DNA of 64,000 nucleotides from CAYTEH01 sp964436765 (lineage in GTDB: Bacteria; Patescibacteriota; Gracilibacteria; Peribacterales; Peribacteraceae): positions 1-64,000 of the forward strand of contig CAYTEH010000004.1 of the NCBI GenBank assembly GCA_964436765.1. Reading direction: 5' to 3'. The notes below the pieces were generated by a model. It saw only the letters and a program-made list of their open reading frames with translations. It was not told the DNA's origin and did not search any database. The position numbers and the translations under genes were made by a program. Shown in pieces: positions 53,674-61,413 of this stretch. Position 1 is the first letter of the stretch; each line of letters opens with the position of its first letter.

Positions 53674-53724
53674 AAAAGTGCTGATTTCCTCTTATTATAG
53701 CAGAGAAACGCGAGTCAGTGAACA

Positions 53725-53820
53725 TCCATTTTTTGTCACCCTGAGCGGAGTCGAAGGGTGCCTGTGCGCCATTATTCGCCGGAGTTTATCCTGAGCCTGT
53801 CGAAGGACTCACCATGACAC
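53725..53820. repeat. Dispersed palindromic repeats between glgP and the mutase gene
   Basis: GTCACCCTGAGCGGAGTCGA with AAGGG and ATCCTGAGCCTGTCGAAGG are known-style dispersed repeats. ACTCACCATGACA closes the block and matches the TCATGGTGA family. Confidence 0.7.
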
Positions 53821-53830
53821 TTTCATCTGC

Positions 53831-53843
53831 TATCCTGCCCGCA
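53831..53843 (+). promoter_or_regulatory. -10 box TATCCT six bases before the start: leaderless
   Basis: TATCCT at 53831-53836, then GCCCGC, then the ATG at 53843. Confidence 0.55.
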
Positions 53844-55234
53844 TGATCGATCCACACATTTTTAGAGCATATGACATTAGAGGCAAAGCGCTGACGCAAC
53901 TGACCGAAGAAGCATCCAGACTGATCGGCAAAGGATTCGGCACGGCGCTCCGGAGGATGTACAAAAAAGACCATCCGGTGGTGGTGCTGGGTCGTGACGC
54001 GCGCACGCACGGACCGCAACTTGAGAATGCGATGCGCGACGGGCTCATGAGCACGGGATGTCACGTCGTTCTTATCGGGATGACGCCCAGTCCGGTGAAC
54101 TATTTTACAATCTGCGCAGGAATCGGTGAGCACAAAATTGATGCAGGAGTTCAGATTACTGCAAGCCATAATCCCAAGGATGATAACGGAATAAAATTGC
54201 AGCTCCGAGACGCCGAAGCCTACAGCGGCGATGATCTCCAGATGCTCAGGATGCAGATCGAAAAGAAGGATTTTTTGGATGGCAAAGGATCGAGTGAGCA
54301 CGCTGATGCGATCACTCCGTACAAAGAATTTTTGGTGAAGACATTCAAAAACGCAGGCAAGAATCTCAAGGTCGTGATCGACGCCGGCAACGGCATTCCC
54401 GGTCCGACAAATTCGGAGGTGATTCAGAACGTGGGCTCCGACGTCACCGGCCTCTACCTGGAACCAGACGGCGAGTTCCCCAACCACCCCGCCGACCCGA
54501 GCAAGCACGCGACACTCAAGGACCTGCAGGCCAAGGTTCTCGAAACCGGCGCCGACATCGGTTTCGGCTTCGACGGTGACGGCGACAGGGTGGGCTTGGT
54601 CGATGAGAAGGGCGTGATCCGCAGCGCCGATGAAATCCTGCTGCTCCTGGCACGAGACCATTTGAAAAGAAAAAAGAACGCACCCGTTGTTTTTACCGTC
54701 AGTAACTCAGAAATCCTGAACACAGAAATTGAACGTCTTGGCGGGAAACCCTTCATGTGCAAGGTCGGCCACTCGTACGTGGAGCATGCGATGCGCGAGC
54801 GTGAGGCGCAGCTCGGCGGCGAGCAATCAGGGCACTTCTTCTGCGGCGAGGATTACTTCGGTTTCGACGACGCGCTCGTCGCCGCCCTGCGGCTGATGAA
54901 GATCGTATCGTCATCGGGTAAGACCGTCTCGGAACTGATGGCCGACTTCCCGAAGGTCTACCAGGCGCACGAGCTTCGGCCTCACTGCCCCGATGACAAG
55001 AAGACCGCAGTGATCGCCGCGATCACCAAGCATTTTTCGAAATCATACCCGGTCAACACATTGGACGGAGCACGCATCGACTTCGGCGACGGCGCGTGGG
55101 CGGGCATCCGGCAAAGCAACACGAGCCCGTGCATCAGCGTGTGCATGGAGGCGAGGAGTCCGGAGAAATTGAAGGAGATGGAGAAGGAAGTGTTGGGACA
55201 TTTGAAAAGCTATCCGGAGATCACACTGTCTTGA
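53843..55234 (+). CDS. manB: Phosphomannomutase/phosphoglucomutase
   Basis: This 463-residue alpha-D-phosphohexomutase starts IDPHIFRAYDIRGKALTQLT. The phosphoserine loop is in ITASHNPKDDNGIK, the metal-binding loop is GFDGDGDRVGLV, the sugar-binding loop is GGEQSGHFFC, and the phosphate-binding loop near the C-terminus is RQSNTSPCISV. It converts hexose 1- and 6-phosphates. Next to glgP, it could feed G1P into glycolysis or Man-1-P into glycans. Confidence 0.94.
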   Translation: MIDPHIFRAYDIRGKALTQLTEEASRLIGKGFGTALRRMYKKDHPVVVLGRDARTHGPQLENAMRDGLMSTGCHVVLIGMTPSPVNYFTICAGIGEHKIDAGVQITASHNPKDDNGIKLQLRDAEAYSGDDLQMLRMQIEKKDFLDGKGSSEHADAITPYKEFLVKTFKNAGKNLKVVIDAGNGIPGPTNSEVIQNVGSDVTGLYLEPDGEFPNHPADPSKHATLKDLQAKVLETGADIGFGFDGDGDRVGLVDEKGVIRSADEILLLLARDHLKRKKNAPVVFTVSNSEILNTEIERLGGKPFMCKVGHSYVEHAMREREAQLGGEQSGHFFCGEDYFGFDDALVAALRLMKIVSSSGKTVSELMADFPKVYQAHELRPHCPDDKKTAVIAAITKHFSKSYPVNTLDGARIDFGDGAWAGIRQSNTSPCISVCMEARSPEKLKEMEKEVLGHLKSYPEITLS

Positions 55235-55248
55235 AAAAAGAACTAGCA

Positions 55249-55313
55249 CGTTCACTCGTTCATTCGTTAACTCGTGGTGCTGCCATTCGAATAAACGAGT
55301 TAACGAATGAACG
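55249..55313. repeat. Microrepeat palindrome (CGTTCATT words)
   Basis: CGTTCATTCGTTAACTCGT (55257-55275) pairs perfectly over 19 bp with ACGAGTTAACGAATGAACG (55295-55313). The left side is extended by another CGTTCACT unit. Confidence 0.9.
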
Positions 55314-55378
55314 AAATTGCAACCGGTACTTTGTTCAATTATTTTGCACAGACATTTTCTCTGCTACACTCGAATCCT

Positions 55379-55537
55379 ATGTGGCCCTTCGGACCGAAAA
55401 AGGACAAGAGCAGCAAGCGAAAAGTGGTGGAAACGGTGGTAACGGGCGTGATTATCGGCGCTGCGATCAGTTCGATCATCGGCAAAACGATGCTGGAGAA
55501 GCACGAACGGAAGGACGAGGATGAAAAACACAAGTAA
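55379..55537 (+). CDS. Small YtxH-like membrane-associated protein (52 aa)
   Basis: The start MWPFGPKKDKSSKRKVVETV follows a TACACT -10 box by eight bases, so transcription is probably leaderless. One hydrophobic Gly/Ile/Ala helix (VVTGVIIGAAISSIIGKTML) is followed by a charged tail (EKHERKDEDEKHK). The plan resembles short YtxH-type envelope-stress proteins, but similarity is only in layout. Confidence 0.6.
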   Translation: MWPFGPKKDKSSKRKVVETVVTGVIIGAAISSIIGKTMLEKHERKDEDEKHK

Positions 55538-55631
55538 TCCTCTTCCATAAGCCAAAATATCAAGAAAGACAACGAAGCCCTTGCGCAGGAGGCGACTTTC
55601 CACACAATGTGCGGGCCCTATGAAGCCCGCC

Positions 55632-55901
55632 ATGTCACTCTTCGGCAGATTTGACCACTCGGACGCCGACGTCAAAAAGGCAATGTCCGGCCTTGAGATT
55701 GATCAGTTAGATCACGAGCAGATACGCCGCGAGCTGGGGCTGGACACCCATGGGATTGCGGCAGCCAGGATGTACACACCCAAGCCGACAAAAAAAGTGC
55801 CGACGGTGTCTGTCGAAGACTGGCGCGCGCTGATTTTCAGGCTGACCGACTATGTACCGGCGCTCAGTCCAGTTCTCCCGCCAGACTCCTCTCCATCATG
55901 A
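55632..55901 (+). CDS. Hypothetical protein (89 aa)
   Basis: The start MSLFGRFDHSDADVKKAMSG is seven bases after TATGAA, supporting leaderless transcription; an ATG at 55620 lies within that box. It is soluble, with a helical acidic N-terminal half and a Pro-rich section (YTPKPTKKVPTVSVEDWRAL). No family recognised. Confidence 0.55.
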   Translation: MSLFGRFDHSDADVKKAMSGLEIDQLDHEQIRRELGLDTHGIAAARMYTPKPTKKVPTVSVEDWRALIFRLTDYVPALSPVLPPDSSPS

Positions 55902-55903
55902 TT

Positions 55904-55967
55904 CGAGGCCCGTGGTCATGGTGAGGCGACTCGAACCAGCGATGACCGGCACCTCACTATGACATCT
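55904..55967. repeat. TCATGGTGAG-type palindromic repeat
   Basis: GGTCATGGTGAGGCGACTCG opens and CACCTCACTATGACA closes the element, which ends at the ansA-like stop codon. Same family as 47848-47955. Confidence 0.75.
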
Positions 55968-56956
55968 TAATCGAGCTCTCCGACAAGACTCCGTTCCATT
56001 AATTCGCGGAGCCTGAGAGGCGTCGTCGCCTGCGTGAGCGCCCACATCAGTTTGACCACCGCGCACTCGAGGCCCATGTTCTTGCCCGAGATGACGCCGA
56101 GTTCCTCGATGGTCAGTTGTTTGCGGTAGCGGTGGAGATCCACGGCGCCGCGCATGGTCTGCGAAATGATGAGCACCGGGATCCCCTCTTTCTTCGCCGT
56201 CTGCAGGAACCCGAAAATGTTCTCGGAGAGCATGCCCGGGCCGTACGAACGCAGGACGATCCCGTGCGGCTTCGACGCGAGCACCGCATCCAGATAGGAC
56301 GACGGCATGCCGGGAGTGAGCGCCACCACGACGACGTTGGCATCGAAGGACGGCTTCGCAATGAGCGTCCGCTTGCGGCGGACGGTGCGCCACGGATGCA
56401 GGTGGACATCGGTGGAGAAATCGGCGAGCGGCGGGAAACGCGGGCTGTCGAAGGTCTGGAGCAAGGATTCATCTACCTTCTTCGCGCGCGTGCCGCGGAT
56501 CACCTTGGGGCCCAGCGCCACGCAGACTTCGGCAATATCGAGCTGCGCCGCGCGGATAGCGAAGATAAGGTTCATGCGCCCGTCGCCCGCGATGTCGTTG
56601 ATGGGCAGGAGCGCCCCCGTCATCACCACGGGCTTGCTCAGGTTCTGGAGCGCGAAACTCAAAGCCGCCGCCGTGTAGCTCATCGTGTTCGTGCCGTGGA
56701 CCACCACGAAGCCTTCGTAGTCGTCGTAGATCTCTTCAATCTTCCGTGCAATCTCGACCCAGTGCTGCGGCGTGACTTCGGAGGAACCGACGTTGGCGAT
56801 GGAAAAGAAATCGAGAGCCACTTCCTTCTGCATATCTGGAATCGCCTTATGAATGACCCCGAGCGACTCGAGCGGCTCGATGCGTCCGGTCTTCTGGTTC
56901 ATCACCATGCCGATGGAACCACCGACGTAGAGCAATGCGATTTTTGTGCGGGGCAT
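55967..56956 (-). CDS. Asparaginase family protein with altered active-site motifs
   Basis: The start at 56956 (MPRTKIALLYVGGSIGMVMN) follows TATATA by six bases (leaderless); upstream in-frame ATGs fall in a repeat. This 329-residue protein has the type I asparaginase fold: PVVMTGALLPINDIAGDGRM, KVIRGTRAKKVDESLLQTFD and the C-terminal domain HGIVLRSYGPGMLSENI. Two catalytic motifs differ from the usual ones: GGTIG is GGSIG, and HGTDT is HGTNT, so the acidic residue of the triad is Asn. It may have another substrate, or be an amidase with low asparagine activity. Confidence 0.85.
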   Translation of the reverse strand: MPRTKIALLYVGGSIGMVMNQKTGRIEPLESLGVIHKAIPDMQKEVALDFFSIANVGSSEVTPQHWVEIARKIEEIYDDYEGFVVVHGTNTMSYTAAALSFALQNLSKPVVMTGALLPINDIAGDGRMNLIFAIRAAQLDIAEVCVALGPKVIRGTRAKKVDESLLQTFDSPRFPPLADFSTDVHLHPWRTVRRKRTLIAKPSFDANVVVVALTPGMPSSYLDAVLASKPHGIVLRSYGPGMLSENIFGFLQTAKKEGIPVLIISQTMRGAVDLHRYRKQLTIEELGVISGKNMGLECAVVKLMWALTQATTPLRLRELMERSLVGELD

Positions 56957-56970
56957 ACGCGAAGTATATA

Positions 56971-57026
56971 AGTGAAAAGAGAAAAGAGAAAAGTGACTGC
57001 TCATTTTTTTCTCCTTTCTCTTATCT
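56971..57026. repeat. Microrepeat palindrome (AGAGAAA words)
   Basis: AAGTGAAAAGAGAAAAGAGA (56970-56996) faces TTTTTTTCTCCTTTCTCTTA (57004-57023). Same words as 15741-15820. Confidence 0.8.
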
Positions 57027-57033
57027 GTAATCA

Positions 57034-57080
57034 CAAAAAAACCCCGCTGTCATAAGCGTGAGCTTGATGAGGAAGCGGGG
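57034..57080 (-). terminator. Intrinsic terminator of the candidate RNA
   Basis: In RNA sense CCCCGCT pairs with AGCGGGG, with inner CAT/ATG and AAGC/GCTT pairings closing a GTGA-type loop, followed by seven Ts. Confidence 0.85.
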
Positions 57081-57395
57081 GGTTGCAGCTCGACGCGCTG
57101 CAGCTCCCTACCTAGATGACCGTATGTAGGAGACGGCCTGCTCGTGTGTATTTGTGTAGTTAGCCCGAAGCTCGGGCATCGGCCTCCGCGTTGAACGCCG
57201 GGAGCGCGCTGGTGTGTGTTTGTGTGAGTGTCCCTCCAGTGGAGGGAACCTCTGGACCCCCGCACCGGAGTGCAGGGTAAAGCGGTTGTCGGGACCGCGG
57301 GCGGAGGCAGGGAGGGGCGAAGGGTTGTAACGTTTTATGTACGTACCCCTCACCTCTCACTGCCTCTCAGGTAGGGTGGTTTGAAAAGAGCAAAT
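57034..57395 (-). ncRNA. Candidate structured non-coding RNA (~360 nt, class unrecognised)
   Basis: The region has no coding sequence but has a full transcription unit on the minus strand: TTGCTC and TATACT spaced 17 bp, a predicted start near 57395, and a strong intrinsic terminator at 57034-57080. In between (RNA sense) are stable hairpins, including TCCCTCC-ACT-GGAGGGA, GCCCGA-GC-TTCGGGC, CCTAC...GTAGG and GCAGC...GCTGC. Unpaired A/C-rich linkers with the shared motif ACACAAAYACACAC occur twice, 68 bases apart. GAGGCAG near the 5' end can pair with CTGCCTC. I do not see the conserved signatures of RNase P RNA, tmRNA or SRP RNA. Confidence 0.65.
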
Positions 57396-57401
57396 CTCAT
57401 A

Positions 57402-57430
57402 AGTATAGCAGAAAAAGCCTTTGGGAGCAA
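57402..57430 (-). promoter_or_regulatory. Promoter of the candidate RNA
   Basis: On the minus strand TTGCTC (57425-57430) and TATACT (57402-57407) are separated by exactly 17 bases. Confidence 0.7.
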
Positions 57431-57564
57431 GGCAGCTGAACAGCCTCGAAACAGGGCTGTCGCGGAAAAGATGCAGGCCTTCAGCGACCCTTCGACAAGG
57501 TCAGGATTCAGGAACTGAAACCTGAGGCGTTGGTACTGATACTTTTCTGCGATACCATCCGTCT

Positions 57565-58158
57565 ATGTCTTCCCTTGCATCCGCCGGTAAACTCGTACTT
57601 TTGATGGGCCCCAGTGGCGTCGGCAAGAGCGTGATTTTGAAAAAATTGCGAGCCGCGCACCCCGAGTTCCATTTTCCCAGGTCCGCAACCACGCGCGACC
57701 GACGCGAAGGCGAGGGGGATGATCTCTATCAGTTCGTGAGTGACGCCGAGTTCGACGCACTCCTGCAGGCAGACAAGGTGCTGGAGTGGGCCACGGTGCA
57801 CGCGGGGGCACGGTACGGGACGCTGACGGATGAAATCATCCCGCACATCGAGGCGGGCGAAACGGTGATCCGCGAAGTGGATGTGCAGGGCTTCGAAAGC
57901 ATCCGCAAGCACCGTCTCTTCTCCGGCAAAAAACCGCCCTACCGCCTGCAGTCGGTTTTCATCCTGCCCGAAAGCAAGGAGCAGCTGATCAAGCACATCA
58001 CCAAACGCGCGCCCATGGAACAGGAAGAACTGAGGCGCCGGCTGAAAAGCATGGAGAAGGAGCTCACGTACGCGAAGCTGAGTGATCACTCCGTCACGAA
58101 CAAAGAAGGGAAAATGGACGAGGCGATTGCGGAGGTGGAGCGGATTGTACGGTCGTAG
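57565..58158 (+). CDS. gmk: Guanylate kinase
   Basis: This 197-residue kinase phosphorylates GMP to GDP. The P-loop GPSGVGKSVILKKL is near residue 15, the GMP-binding section RSATTRDRREGEGDDLYQFV follows, and the lid/LID-adjacent ITKRAPMEQEELRRRLKSM completes the fold. TACCAT lies six bases before the ATG, so transcription may be leaderless. Confidence 0.95.
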   Translation: MSSLASAGKLVLLMGPSGVGKSVILKKLRAAHPEFHFPRSATTRDRREGEGDDLYQFVSDAEFDALLQADKVLEWATVHAGARYGTLTDEIIPHIEAGETVIREVDVQGFESIRKHRLFSGKKPPYRLQSVFILPESKEQLIKHITKRAPMEQEELRRRLKSMEKELTYAKLSDHSVTNKEGKMDEAIAEVERIVRS

Positions 58159-58269
58159 GCACGTAATTGTGGCTTCAGGCAGAAGAAAGAAGGAGAGTTC
58201 CGTCCTTCTGATTGACGGGCGACCCTTCGGCAATAGACTGAGCGCCACTTTCCTTTCCCCACTATTTCC

Positions 58270-58563
58270 ATGGAACAGCAGACTCTGCCCCCGGACACGT
58301 CGGATTTCGCAGATGATGACACCGTGGGGAGGGAAACCACTGATGCTCCTCCCAACTGCGAAGACTGCCAAAAACCCATTCCGACGGAACGCCTGCGTGC
58401 GATTATGAATGCGCGGGTGATGCGCTGCCTCAAATGCCAACGAGAATTCGAAGCGTATCTTCCCGGACACAAACCAGCGAACGGCAACTGGGAGGGCGTT
58501 GCATCGGCAGAAAGAGCCGAACGACTCTATACGCATGGTCAAGGAACGCTGCGCGACGCATAG
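58270..58563 (+). CDS. DksA/TraR-type zinc-finger protein
   Basis: This 97-residue protein has a disordered acidic N-terminus, then CEDCQKPIPTERLRAIMNAR and CLKCQREFEAYLPG, which is the C4 zinc finger (C-x2-C-x17-C-x2-C) of DksA/TraR proteins. It lacks the long coiled-coil arm of DksA, so it is a short TraR-like form that may bind RNA polymerase. TTGACG and TAGACT (58212-58239) form a possible promoter. Confidence 0.75.
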   Translation: MEQQTLPPDTSDFADDDTVGRETTDAPPNCEDCQKPIPTERLRAIMNARVMRCLKCQREFEAYLPGHKPANGNWEGVASAERAERLYTHGQGTLRDA

Positions 58564-58608
58564 AGGTCGGCGTTTGCCATTGAGTGCACAACCAAGTCGC
58601 TTTTGAAG

Positions 58609-59082
58609 CTAGTACGGCAGTTGCCCGGTGTCTTCTCTTGTAGGACCGATCCAACGACGCGCTACTGCGCCCGTGGCGGTATCTACTTCCATATTCAGAA
58701 TCCCGCACCATGTCCCGTCGTTCCATTGGGTGTCGATTGTCTCGAGAGGAAAGCCATAACGTATGAGAAGTTTGATCATGTAATTTCGCGACTCAGTGAC
58801 GCTGTCAACATCGTCATGTGGCGCTATAAAACCTCCTCCGACAGATACGGAAAGTGCCGCACCACGATTCTCCCGCAGCACAGCTCTGAGCATTTGATGT
58901 GCTTTTTTCCGCTGGACTTGCACCTGATTGAAATGACCGACACATGCTTCCTGTTTTTCCCTGTTATAAATCACTACACCGACGCAGCGTCCCAGGAATC
59001 CGGATTCGATATTTTGGGGAGTCTTTGCTTTAGCAAAATCGTCCTCCTTCACTGTTATAGGTTTGATGGAATGCTCTTCCAT
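58609..59082 (-). CDS. CheD-like putative deamidase
   Basis: This 157-residue protein contains GFLGRCVGVVIYNREKQEAC followed by VGHFN. This recalls the CheD nucleophile/His arrangement (G-x-C-V-x-V-x-x-Y ... G-x-x-H). Then come AHQMLRAVLRENRGAALSVS, a GGG turn, SRNYMIKLLIRYGFPLETID and a Gly/Val end. CheD deamidates chemoreceptor glutamines, but no chemotaxis gene is seen here, so another target is likely. TATTCG lies seven bases before the ATG. The opposite strand has a 228-codon open frame without recognisable features. Confidence 0.6.
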   Translation of the reverse strand: MEEHSIKPITVKEDDFAKAKTPQNIESGFLGRCVGVVIYNREKQEACVGHFNQVQVQRKKAHQMLRAVLRENRGAALSVSVGGGFIAPHDDVDSVTESRNYMIKLLIRYGFPLETIDTQWNDGTWCGILNMEVDTATGAVARRWIGPTREDTGQLPY

Positions 59083-59426
59083 GGTTATACGAATAGTGGA
59101 GATGAGGGGACCCTTCGATACGTCCGCCTCCGGCGGACTACTCAGGATCTTTCACAGATTATGAAGAGTGATATGTGTTGTGGAAGCAATTGGTGGTCGA
59201 AACTCTACGACGTTCGAACTGAGGTAGAGGAGACTTTTGAAATGTTCCAAACCGCACGTTTGATGCTACAGGAAGAGGTATACGCATGATTGGTTTTGCG
59301 CCGTTTTTTAAAAATGACATGAAAGTGCCATGGTGGCTCCATGCCTGGGGCAGTATGAACTGATAGATGACAATGCACGGGCGAGATGTTACGATCACCA
59401 TGTTTTGTATAGCTCCCCCCTAACAT

Positions 59427-59975
59427 ATGTCATCTCCTGAATTCGAAGCAGTAAAACAAGAGAAAGATGCCCTTGCTGCAGAAATGCCAAAAGGCGTTGC
59501 TATGGGCATCACAAAAATCGAAGGTAAGTTTGGCATAGCCGTTCGCATCCAAGAGAACGTTGTCGAAGGCGATGTTGCAGCGGTGAAGGCTCAGGTTGAG
59601 GCCTTACTCCGACAGAAAGCATCTTCTCCGTTTGATGTTCAGGTCATTGGCCCGATTGTAGCATTGGGAGATGCCGACGATTCCGCAGAGCAAGACTATG
59701 AGCAAGAGCTGTATGCCCTTGTCTCAGAAAAGGTGATGCCGTGGGGTGACATCGATGGCGTGGTTGGTGCAGGCCTTGGCTTTGAGGACAGTGAAGGAAC
59801 AGATGGTTATGTTGTCCGAGTGTTACTCAGGGATGAAGCTGCACGCGCTACGGTCAATCTTCCCGAAACAATGGGTTTGCAACTTGGTAACGGCGAAACG
59901 GTGACTTTGCCAGTGAAGTCTGAAGTGACTGGTATACCCCATGGCCAGTCTGCTGACGTAAGCTTGAAGCAGTAA
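59427..59975 (+). CDS. Hypothetical protein with two related halves (182 aa)
   Basis: It starts MSSPEFEAVKQEKDALAAEM. Two sections have a similar beta pattern: KGVAMGITKIEGKFGIAVRI followed by charged helix and V-x-V-x-G, and DGVVGAGLGFEDSEGTDGYV followed by VRVLLRDEAARA. The GVVG.G.G...G...V.V pattern occurs in small beta domains of unknown role, so an internal duplication is likely. It is followed by a strong terminator. Soluble and acidic; no family recognised. Confidence 0.65.
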   Translation: MSSPEFEAVKQEKDALAAEMPKGVAMGITKIEGKFGIAVRIQENVVEGDVAAVKAQVEALLRQKASSPFDVQVIGPIVALGDADDSAEQDYEQELYALVSEKVMPWGDIDGVVGAGLGFEDSEGTDGYVVRVLLRDEAARATVNLPETMGLQLGNGETVTLPVKSEVTGIPHGQSADVSLKQ

Positions 59976-59994
59976 CCTCTTCGGAATTTATTTA

Positions 59995-60034
59995 AACAAG
60001 AGTGAGAGCGAGAGATCGCACACTCTTGTTTTGT
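59995..60034 (+). terminator. Intrinsic terminator
   Basis: AACAAGAGTG (59995-60004) pairs perfectly with CACTCTTGTT (60021-60030), followed by TTGTTG. It ends the hypothetical gene before the tyrosine recombinase. Confidence 0.85.
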
Positions 60035-60096
60035 TGTTTGGCAATTGCCTCGGTGCCGATAACGTAGATTATTGGTCGAGATTTACCAATCCCACC

Positions 60097-61026
60097 ATGC
60101 AAAACGCACTCATCCCTGTCGATTATCGCCTCCAAAACTCGCCCGATAATGTTTACACCCTCGATGAGGCACTACGCCGGAGCGTGGTGAAGCTTCTCCA
60201 AAACGACTACTCCCCGAACAGTACAAAAGCGATACGCTCCGATCTAAAGCACTTTCTTGCGTGGTATACGGATGCGAACGGTGAGCAGTTTAACTTCAAG
60301 CGTGTAATCGAGCGCGACATACGCGATTACCGCACCGCCATGCAGAGTAAGGGACTGAGCGTTGCGACGATCAACAGGAGATTGATCACACTGAAGAAGT
60401 TTTTCGCCGCCGCTGCGGATGAAGAAGTTATAACCGTAGAGAGGAATCCAACCTTAAAGGTCAGGACGCTGCGGATACAGAAACTCGCTCCCAAGAGCCT
60501 GACGCCGCAAGATGCCAGGCGATTCCTGAAGGAGGTAGAGGTGCGCGGCAGTCTCCGCGACATGGCCATCATGGAACTCATGATCGGCGCGGGACTACGG
60601 GTATCAGAAGTTACGTCCCTGCGTGTTACTGATGTTCTCCTCTCCGAGCGCAAGGGTGCAGTCGTGATTCGCCACTCGAAGGGAGGCAAGACGCGTACAG
60701 TGCCTCTGCGACAAAGCGTCCGCGCATTGCTGGCGCGGTACATCATCGAATGCAAGCCAGTGGACAGATTGTTTACGGGACAGCGTGGAGTGCTGACGCC
60801 GCATGCCGTGAACAAACTCGTTGCCAAGTACGGCAAGAGGGCAGGAGTAACACTCTCATGTCATCGTCTGCGACACACGTTCGCCTTTGCCTTCTTGAAG
60901 GAAAACCCGACTGAGATTGTGGCACTGAGCCAACTACTGGGTCATGGGAACATCAATACAACTGCGATCTACACGCAGAATCGTTTGGAGGATTTACAGG
61001 AGAAAGTGGAGAAGGTCGCATACTAA
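60097..61026 (+). CDS. Tyrosine recombinase (XerC/XerD-like)
   Basis: The start at 60097 (MQNALIPVDYRLQNSPDNVY) is preferred to an upstream open frame from 60031, which begins inside the terminator. The 309-residue protein has an N-terminal SAM-like core-binding domain and a catalytic domain with the Arg in GAGLRVSEVTSL, the Lys in HSKGGKTRTVP, HRLRHTFA, LLGHGNINTT and the Tyr nucleophile in AIYTQNRLE. It may be a chromosome-dimer Xer or the integrase of a local element; with the serine recombinase nearby, the latter is plausible. Confidence 0.9.
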   Translation: MQNALIPVDYRLQNSPDNVYTLDEALRRSVVKLLQNDYSPNSTKAIRSDLKHFLAWYTDANGEQFNFKRVIERDIRDYRTAMQSKGLSVATINRRLITLKKFFAAAADEEVITVERNPTLKVRTLRIQKLAPKSLTPQDARRFLKEVEVRGSLRDMAIMELMIGAGLRVSEVTSLRVTDVLLSERKGAVVIRHSKGGKTRTVPLRQSVRALLARYIIECKPVDRLFTGQRGVLTPHAVNKLVAKYGKRAGVTLSCHRLRHTFAFAFLKENPTEIVALSQLLGHGNINTTAIYTQNRLEDLQEKVEKVAY

Positions 61027-61049
61027 TTTTGCATGTAAGGGGAATCCTC

Positions 61050-61071
61050 AGCCGCCGCCCGGCGGCGGCAA
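61050..61071. terminator. GC-rich hairpin after the recombinase gene
   Basis: AGCCGCCGCCCGGCGGCGGC is a near-perfect palindrome without a U-tract; it may stop or stabilise the recombinase transcript. Confidence 0.5.
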
Positions 61072-61235
61072 GTGTTGTAAACGTTTCAAAAACATAGCTA
61101 CCTGAGCCGTTCGCTCAAAGAGAGTACAAAGCACTTGGCTTGGATTTGAACGCCGTACCGCGCATTTATGAAAGGACTGGAAAGTGAAGCTCACCAACGC
61201 ATAGCAAAATCTACTGTTGCTGCTATGATTTGCAT

Positions 61236-61363
61236 GTACCCATCGTCGTTGCGCGTGTTGTCGTGCCTTACCGCACCACACCTAGCTTCAGTGCAAAAAG
61301 GGGCATCTTGCCTCGGTCATCGCACTGATGCGCTAGGGCAACCTACGCAGCAACGATGGGTAC
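61236..61363. other. Large imperfect palindrome, candidate rod-shaped RNA or recombination site
   Basis: GTACCCATCG (61236-61245) pairs with CGATGGGTAC (61354-61363). Inside, CCTAGC/GCTAGG and CAGTGC/GCACTG pair again around a smaller GGGGCA/TGCCTC hairpin, so the whole 128 bp can fold as a rod. TATGAT (61224-61229) ends six bases before the left arm, which would place a transcript start at the base of the stem. It lies in the 387-bp gene-free gap after the tyrosine recombinase. Confidence 0.5.
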
Positions 61364-61413
61364 GCCGAGCAGGGTGCCCTTTCTTGGCTTTGTACATTTT
61401 CCCATTTCTCCTT

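Noticed and set aside
57108..57353. 81-codon minus-strand ORF within the candidate RNA
   Set aside because: Arg/Pro/Ser-rich translation running through hairpins and A/C-rich linkers; no coding signal.
58603..59289. 228-codon open frame on the + strand opposite the CheD-like gene
   Set aside because: Its translation has no recognisable domain and irregular composition; the opposite strand encodes a protein with clear motifs and a leaderless-type promoter.
61236..61363. Integron attC site
   Set aside because: The palindrome lacks the expected RYYYAAC...GTTRRRY ends, and no cassette array follows.
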